This document shows positions 54,253-58,480 of a DNA stretch of 58,480 nt, piece after piece. The position numbers were made by a program, and so were the translations under genes. The stretch is from Streptomyces corallincola (GTDB taxonomy: Bacteria; Actinomycetota; Actinomycetes; Streptomycetales; Streptomycetaceae), in the NCBI RefSeq assembly GCF_019104725.1, contig NZ_JAHRXF010000041.1:1-58480 (forward strand). The letters are read 5' to 3'. The notes below the pieces were generated by a model. That model was not told the DNA's origin. It did not search any database and was given only the letters and a program-made list of their open reading frames with translations. How positions within the stretch are numbered: position 1 is the first letter of the stretch; each line of letters begins with the position of its first letter.

Positions 54253-54780
54253 GTGAAGCGTGCATGGATGGCGATCGTGGCGACGGTGGCTGCGGCCGCC
54301 TTGTCGCTGCTGGGGACAGGCGTGGCGGCGGCGGGCACGGGTCCCATTCCGAGAGGGACTTCGTCCACGTCCGCCGGCAAGGCGGGTACGGAAGCGGGTA
54401 ACCCTTCCAGCACCGCGGCGCAGACAGCCGGCGTCTGCTCGGACGCCTACCAGATCGGCACCACGTCTTACGTCTACCGGGGCACGGATCAGATCGCCTC
54501 GGTCAAGCAGTTCTACTCGCCCAGTTGCAAGCAGAACTACGGCTACGTGTGGGTGTGGCAGTCCTTCCTGGACAAGAACATCACCTTCGACCTCACCGTC
54601 GGGGTGTGGTCCTACGACCGCAACTCATTGGTCGGCAAGCGTACCGTCTTCGGCACCCACTCCCAGGAGTTCTGGGGCAATGCCGCCAACACGATCACCG
54701 AGTGCACCTCCGGATACGGCCAGATCTACATCACAAACGAGCCGAACTACGAGGTGCGCACGGACAAACGCTGCGCCTAG
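54253..54780 (+). CDS. Secreted protein, DUF2690-like
   Basis: This 175-residue protein has a Sec signal peptide (KRAWMAIVATVAAAALSLLG, cleavage near GVAAAG), a Ser/Thr/Gly-rich spacer and a compact domain with three or four Cys: VCSDAYQIGTTSYVYRG, then YSPSCKQNYGYVWVWQSF, then TECTSGYGQIYI. The Y-S-x-x-C-x-x-x-(Y)-x-x-x-W pattern resembles DUF2690, a secreted actinobacterial domain of unknown function; the match is by eye. The GTG at 54253 has GAGGGGG seven bases upstream, better than the ATG at 54247, which it abuts. It precedes the RHS gene by 139 bp with a hairpin between. Confidence 0.75.
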   Translation: MKRAWMAIVATVAAAALSLLGTGVAAAGTGPIPRGTSSTSAGKAGTEAGNPSSTAAQTAGVCSDAYQIGTTSYVYRGTDQIASVKQFYSPSCKQNYGYVWVWQSFLDKNITFDLTVGVWSYDRNSLVGKRTVFGTHSQEFWGNAANTITECTSGYGQIYITNEPNYEVRTDKRCA

Positions 54781-54841
54781 CCAGGTCAGCACTACCGGCT
54801 CGGCGAGCATGGTGCGCCGAGTCGACTCCTTCACGCAGGGC

Positions 54842-54871
54842 GGGGTGGCACCCCGGCATGGGTGCCACCCC
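54842..54871. terminator. Strong hairpin between the secreted-protein and RHS genes
   Basis: GGGGTGGCACCC pairs perfectly with GGGTGCCACCCC across a six-base loop, and flanking GCAGGG/CCCTGC can extend the stem. It is 60 bases after the stop, 48 before the RHS start, and may terminate or attenuate. Confidence 0.7.
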
Positions 54872-54919
54872 CGACGGGCCCTGCTTCCAGCTGCTTTCCC
54901 GAGCATTGGAGAGACCGTC

Positions 54920-57900
54920 TTGACATCCCGCATGCCCGCATCGGCGCGGCGTACACGATGGCTTCCGCTGTCGATCGTGGCCGCCGCCACCGCGACCGCC
55001 ACGATCACTGCGGCCCTCCCGGCCGCCGCTCAGCCGCACCGCATCGCCTCTTCTACACCCACCGCGCACGCCGCTCGCACGCCCCTGGGCGTCACCAAGG
55101 CACCGACCAGCACTCCGGTGAAGGCGGCCGACAAGCGCGGCCCGCTGCGCAAGTTGGCCGCGGCGGCCACCAGCGTCGTCCCGGTGGGGGTCGGCCAGGT
55201 GCCGTGGTCGGAGTTTTCCACCGCCCAGCTCTCCGACACCATCAGCGCGCAGGTCAACTACGACAACGGCAACCTACTGGTCACTGCGACCGGCTTCGAC
55301 ATCGCCGATGCCGGGCCCGGCTTGTCCTGGGGCAACACCTTCAACAGCTTGGGCCAGGCGGGCTGGAACACTACCTCCGGTGCCGACTACCGCGTCACCG
55401 AGCCCACGTCGGACGCCGTCGTCGTCCGGGGGCCGAGCGGGACGATGGCCGTGTTCACCCGCGACGGATCCGGCTTCACCCCGGCCAAGGGCTACAAGCA
55501 GGACCTGACCGAGGCCAGTGACAGCAAGTCCTTCACCCTCACCAGCCGTCGCACGGGTGAGAAGACCACCTTCACCCGCTCCGGTACCACCGGGGACGCG
55601 CGGGTATCGAAGGTGACGGACAAGAACGGCAACGCCACCACCCTCACCTACTCAGGCGCCTTCCCATCCAAGATCACCGCCGCGTCGGGCCGAACCCTGA
55701 CCATCACCAACGACGGCAGCCACATCACCAAGGTCACCGACGACACCGGCCGCTCCGTGACCTACACCTACACCGGCAACCTGATCAAGACGATCACGGA
55801 CACCGACAACAAGACCACCGTCTTCGACTACGACGCCTCCCAACGTCTGTCGAAGGTCACCACGGCGGAGGGACGGCAGACCACCTTCACCTGGGACAGC
55901 ACCCGGGCGGCCTCCCTGACCCGCGTAGTCGACAATGCCACCGGCAGCGGGAACACCACCGCCTTCCGCTGGCTGCTGGGCCAGGACCAGACCGACACCG
56001 AGGGCACCGTGCGGATCACCGACCCGCGCGGCAAGAACACCCTCAAGACCGTCGACGGCTACTGGCACACCAAGAGCACCGAAGACCCCCTCGGCCACAC
56101 CCGCTCCAAGACCTGGGGCCCGGACAACGACGTCGCCACCGCCACCGACGCCATGGGTGCCACCCCCGACGACGGCAACATAGTCAAGTACGACTACGAC
56201 AGTGCCTTCAACCCCTCCGGCGCCACCCTGCCCACGGGCGCGCAGGCGACGGCGACCTGGGCGAAGAAGGGCAGCGGCTACTTCCCCGCCACCCTCACCT
56301 CCGCTACAGCAGACAAGACCACCAACGCCTACGACACCTCCGGTAACCTACTGACCTCCACCGACACCACCACCGGCGGCACCGGGGCGGTGTGGACCTA
56401 CACCTACAACCCCACCTCCGGGACCATGGACTGCGGCGGCCTGCCCGGCCAGCGCTGCACCGCCACCGACCCGCGGGGCAAGAAGACCAGCTACACCTAC
56501 GACTCAGCCGGCAACCAGACCAAGGTCACCCCGCCCAGCCCGCTCAAGCCGATCACCTACACCTTCGACGCCCTGGGCCGGCAGAAGACCGTCACCGACG
56601 GCCGCGGCATTACCACCACCTACACCTACGACAACCGCGACCGCATCAAGACCCAAGCGTCCGGCAGCAGCACCGCCACCAACACCTACGACGGTGACGG
56701 CAACCTCAAGACCCGCGCCACCCCCGCCGGCACCTCCACGTTCACCTACGACGAGCAGAACCGCGAACGCCTCCGCACCCTGCCCGGCACGGGAACAACG
56801 TCCATCACCTACGACCCGACCGGCAACGTGGACAGCGCCACCGACTCCTCTGGCACCGTCACCTACGGCTACGACGACGCCAACGAGCTGACCTCGGTCA
56901 CCGAACCCGGCGGCGCTAAAACCTCGTTCGACTACAACAACGACGGCGAGCGCACCAAGACGACCTTCCCCGGCGGCACCACCCAGACCGTCACCCCCGA
57001 CAACGACAGCCGCCCCAGCAAGATCGAGGTGAAGTCCGGCTCCACCACGCTGTCGTCGATCTCCTACGACTACAGCAACGGCGGCAAGGACACCGACAAG
57101 ATCTACAAGCGCACCACCGACGGCGCCGCCACCACCTTCAGCTACGACACCCGCGGCCGACTCACCAAGGCCGTCGAGACCAAGAGCGGCTCCACCACCG
57201 CGGGTTGGGCCTACTGCTACGACAAGGCAGGCAACCGCACCGCCAGCTCCACCGGCACCTCCCTCTCGGCCTGCAGCAGCGCCCAGCACACCTACACCTA
57301 CGACGACGCCGGCGAACTCACCGGCTACGACTCCTCCACCGCCTTCACCTCCGACGGCGCCGGAAACGAAACCAGCGCGGCCAGCCCCACCGGCACCCGC
57401 ACCGCCGAATCCTGGACGCCGTTCACCCAGCTCGGGGCCTACACCCAGTCCGGCACGACCACCAACCAGACCTACGCCGGCGTCGACAACACCCAACGCC
57501 TCACCCGCGACAGCGCCACTTTCACCAACGCCGCCACCGGCCTCACCGGCCAGAGCGTGTCCGGCACCGCCACCGGTTTCGTCCGCGAACCCTCGGGCAC
57601 CCTGGTGGGCATGAGGAGCGGCGGGAGCAGCCAGTACTACCTCACCGACGCCCAAAACTCCGTCATCGGCTTGGTCGACACCACCGGCACGCGCACCGCC
57701 ACCTACACCTACGGCCCCTACGGCGAGCCGCGCACCACCACCGGCACCCAGCAGCCCTTCCGCTACACCAGCGCCTACCTCGACCCCTCCGGGCTGTACA
57801 AGATGGGCGCTCGCTTCTACGACCCACGCCTCGGCCGCTTCACCCAACCTGACCCCTCAGGCCAGGAACAGAACACTTACCTGTACGCCGGTGGCGACCC

Positions 57901-58174
57901 CATCAACAACGTTGACCCCTCTGGTCTGGGATTCCTAGACAGCGTGTCCGGTTTTCTCGACAACGCCAATGATTGGTGGGGGGCGGCTGTCGGATGTGTC
58001 GCCGGTATCGGAGCTGCAGCAGAAACCGGAGCCATCGGATACGCCGCTGCGGTCGGCGGTGTAGTCGGAGCCGGAGTCGGCAGTGCCGTAGGTGCTGGTG
58101 CTGCTGTCATCGGTAGCTGCGCGCTCGGCGCTGTCGCAGGTTATTACAACACAGACCTCATCACCTACGGGTAA
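54920..58174 (+). CDS. Secreted RHS/YD-repeat protein with variable C-terminal tip (candidate polymorphic toxin)
   Basis: This 1084-residue protein has a signal peptide (RTRWLPLSIVAAATATATIT, then AALPAAAQ) and about 20 YD-type repeats (TYTYDxxGN-like) from residue 180 to 960. The RHS core ends with GLYKMGARFYDPRLGRFTQP and NVDPSGL, the conserved boundary and autoprocessing site of RHS toxins, at residue 1003. The 81-residue tip is Gly/Ala-rich and hydrophobic (VGGVVGAGVGSAVGAGAAVI), with two Cys and host-atypical codons (GGA, CTA, TTT, AAT). It resembles membrane-active bacteriocins more than an enzyme. Start: TTG with GGAGAG six bases upstream; the ATG at 54932 has no ribosome binding site. 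A small membrane protein follows. Confidence 0.9.
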   Translation: MTSRMPASARRTRWLPLSIVAAATATATITAALPAAAQPHRIASSTPTAHAARTPLGVTKAPTSTPVKAADKRGPLRKLAAAATSVVPVGVGQVPWSEFSTAQLSDTISAQVNYDNGNLLVTATGFDIADAGPGLSWGNTFNSLGQAGWNTTSGADYRVTEPTSDAVVVRGPSGTMAVFTRDGSGFTPAKGYKQDLTEASDSKSFTLTSRRTGEKTTFTRSGTTGDARVSKVTDKNGNATTLTYSGAFPSKITAASGRTLTITNDGSHITKVTDDTGRSVTYTYTGNLIKTITDTDNKTTVFDYDASQRLSKVTTAEGRQTTFTWDSTRAASLTRVVDNATGSGNTTAFRWLLGQDQTDTEGTVRITDPRGKNTLKTVDGYWHTKSTEDPLGHTRSKTWGPDNDVATATDAMGATPDDGNIVKYDYDSAFNPSGATLPTGAQATATWAKKGSGYFPATLTSATADKTTNAYDTSGNLLTSTDTTTGGTGAVWTYTYNPTSGTMDCGGLPGQRCTATDPRGKKTSYTYDSAGNQTKVTPPSPLKPITYTFDALGRQKTVTDGRGITTTYTYDNRDRIKTQASGSSTATNTYDGDGNLKTRATPAGTSTFTYDEQNRERLRTLPGTGTTSITYDPTGNVDSATDSSGTVTYGYDDANELTSVTEPGGAKTSFDYNNDGERTKTTFPGGTTQTVTPDNDSRPSKIEVKSGSTTLSSISYDYSNGGKDTDKIYKRTTDGAATTFSYDTRGRLTKAVETKSGSTTAGWAYCYDKAGNRTASSTGTSLSACSSAQHTYTYDDAGELTGYDSSTAFTSDGAGNETSAASPTGTRTAESWTPFTQLGAYTQSGTTTNQTYAGVDNTQRLTRDSATFTNAATGLTGQSVSGTATGFVREPSGTLVGMRSGGSSQYYLTDAQNSVIGLVDTTGTRTATYTYGPYGEPRTTTGTQQPFRYTSAYLDPSGLYKMGARFYDPRLGRFTQPDPSGQEQNTYLYAGGDPINNVDPSGLGFLDSVSGFLDNANDWWGAAVGCVAGIGAAAETGAIGYAAAVGGVVGAGVGSAVGAGAAVIGSCALGAVAGYYNTDLITYG

Positions 58175-58194
58175 CCGTCAGGGCAGAGATCTCT

Positions 58195-58224
58195 GTTGGG
58201 CCGGGACCTCCCTCCCGGCCCAAC
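58195..58224. terminator. Hairpin after the RHS gene
   Basis: GTTGGGCCGGGA pairs perfectly with TCCCGGCCCAAC across a six-base loop, 20 bases after the RHS stop. It would separate the toxin message from the small downstream gene. Confidence 0.75.
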
Positions 58225-58226
58225 AA

Positions 58227-58240
58227 ATTCTTGCAAGAAT
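58227..58240. promoter_or_regulatory. 14-bp perfect palindrome before the candidate immunity gene
   Basis: ATTCTTG is followed by its exact complement CAAGAAT, AT-rich in a GC-rich genome, three bases before the ribosome binding site GGAGGGG. It may be an operator or part of a translational control hairpin. Confidence 0.5.
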
Positions 58241-58259
58241 ATGGAGGGGTAGTGCATTG

Positions 58260-58469
58260 ATGAACTCTAAAAGAGATGCATCGATGAATGACGCGGTAAG
58301 GAAAACGCTAGTCTTCTCTGCGATTTTGATCATAGGGGGCCTCGGTGGGTGTGTCGCTGGACTGGCTACTGGTGACGCGCCGCCGATAGTCATGGGCGCG
58401 ATCGGCGCAGCATGCGGAGTGCTTCTGGCGATCCTTTCCGTGCTTGCTCGTCGGAAGACTCGCTCCTGA
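58260..58469 (+). CDS. Small two-helix membrane protein, candidate immunity protein
   Basis: This 69-residue protein has a polar head (NSKRDASMNDAVRK), two hydrophobic segments (TLVFSAILIIGGLGGCVAGL and PIVMGAIGAACGVLLAILSV) and a basic tail ARRKTRS. GGAGGGG lies ten bases before the ATG, or seven before an in-frame TTG at 58257. The codons are lower in GC than the conserved genes, like the RHS tip. Its place directly after the RHS tip matches that of immunity genes in polymorphic toxin loci, and a membrane-embedded immunity protein would suit a membrane-active toxin. There is no family match that I recognise, so this is inference from context. Confidence 0.6.
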   Translation: MNSKRDASMNDAVRKTLVFSAILIIGGLGGCVAGLATGDAPPIVMGAIGAACGVLLAILSVLARRKTRS

Positions 58470-58480
58470 ATATGACTCTA

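Overview
The window is high-GC actinobacterial DNA. Codons carry G or C at most third positions, GTG and TTG starts are common, and the gene set is that of Streptomyces: the principal sigma factor HrdB, the linked nrdR-nrdJ and lexA genes, an iron box of the DmdR/IdeR type, DUF7455 and DUF4192 proteins, and many secreted or lipid-anchored serine proteases. From memory, the order hrdB, parE, rnhB, nrdJ, nrdR, lexA, dinG-like helicase, siderophore genes, hflX, rshA, dapF matches the central core of S. coelicolor (about SCO5793 to SCO5832), read here in reverse. This comparison was not computed.

Layout. Positions 1-3.7 kb hold two divergent citrate synthase homologues, one fused to a DNA-binding domain, and a sucrase/ferredoxin-like iron-sulfur protein preceded by an iron box. 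Positions 3.8-8.4 kb hold an SSS-family symporter with its DUF485 partner, then a three-gene operon (DUF1453 membrane protein, histidine kinase, response regulator) with ATGA overlaps throughout. Positions 8.6-15.4 kb hold parE, a DUF7455 zinc-ribbon protein, a secreted trypsin-like protease, hrdB and an FCD-type GntR regulator. Positions 15.6-23 kb hold an ABC ATPase-permease fusion, an NrtR-like Nudix regulator, a DUF4192 protein and a RecQ helicase with a phosphoribosyltransferase-like tail. Positions 23.4-28.9 kb hold two unrecognised proteins, rnhB, an ADP-ribosylglycohydrolase, a histidine phosphatase, a DUF4937 protein and a TerD protein. Positions 29-36.1 kb form a DNA-precursor and DNA-damage block: nrdJ and nrdR with paired NrdR boxes, lexA with an SOS-like box, and a DinG-type helicase. 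Positions 36.3-40.9 kb hold a partial NRPS-independent siderophore pathway (acyltransferase, IucA/IucC synthetase, class III aminotransferase). Positions 41.2-51.9 kb hold tandem lipoprotein serine proteases, hflX, an M1 metallopeptidase, rshA, dapF and a membrane protein.

After about 51.9 kb the character changes. A decayed IS630-type element (two inactivating lesions, 16-bp terminal repeats) is followed by a GNAT gene that stops 2 bp outside the element, a lower-GC orphan gene, a 24-bp perfect palindrome, a small secreted protein, and a 1084-residue secreted RHS/YD-repeat protein. The last 81 residues of the RHS protein, after the conserved DPSGL boundary, form a glycine/alanine-rich hydrophobic tip with different codon use. 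A 69-residue two-helix membrane protein follows at once. I read this as a contact-dependent polymorphic toxin with a bacteriocin-like, probably membrane-active tip and a candidate immunity protein. It is the most likely novel system in the window.

Convergent gene pairs and several operon ends are marked by strong GC-rich hairpins. All functions are inferred from sequence reading alone; no database search was made.
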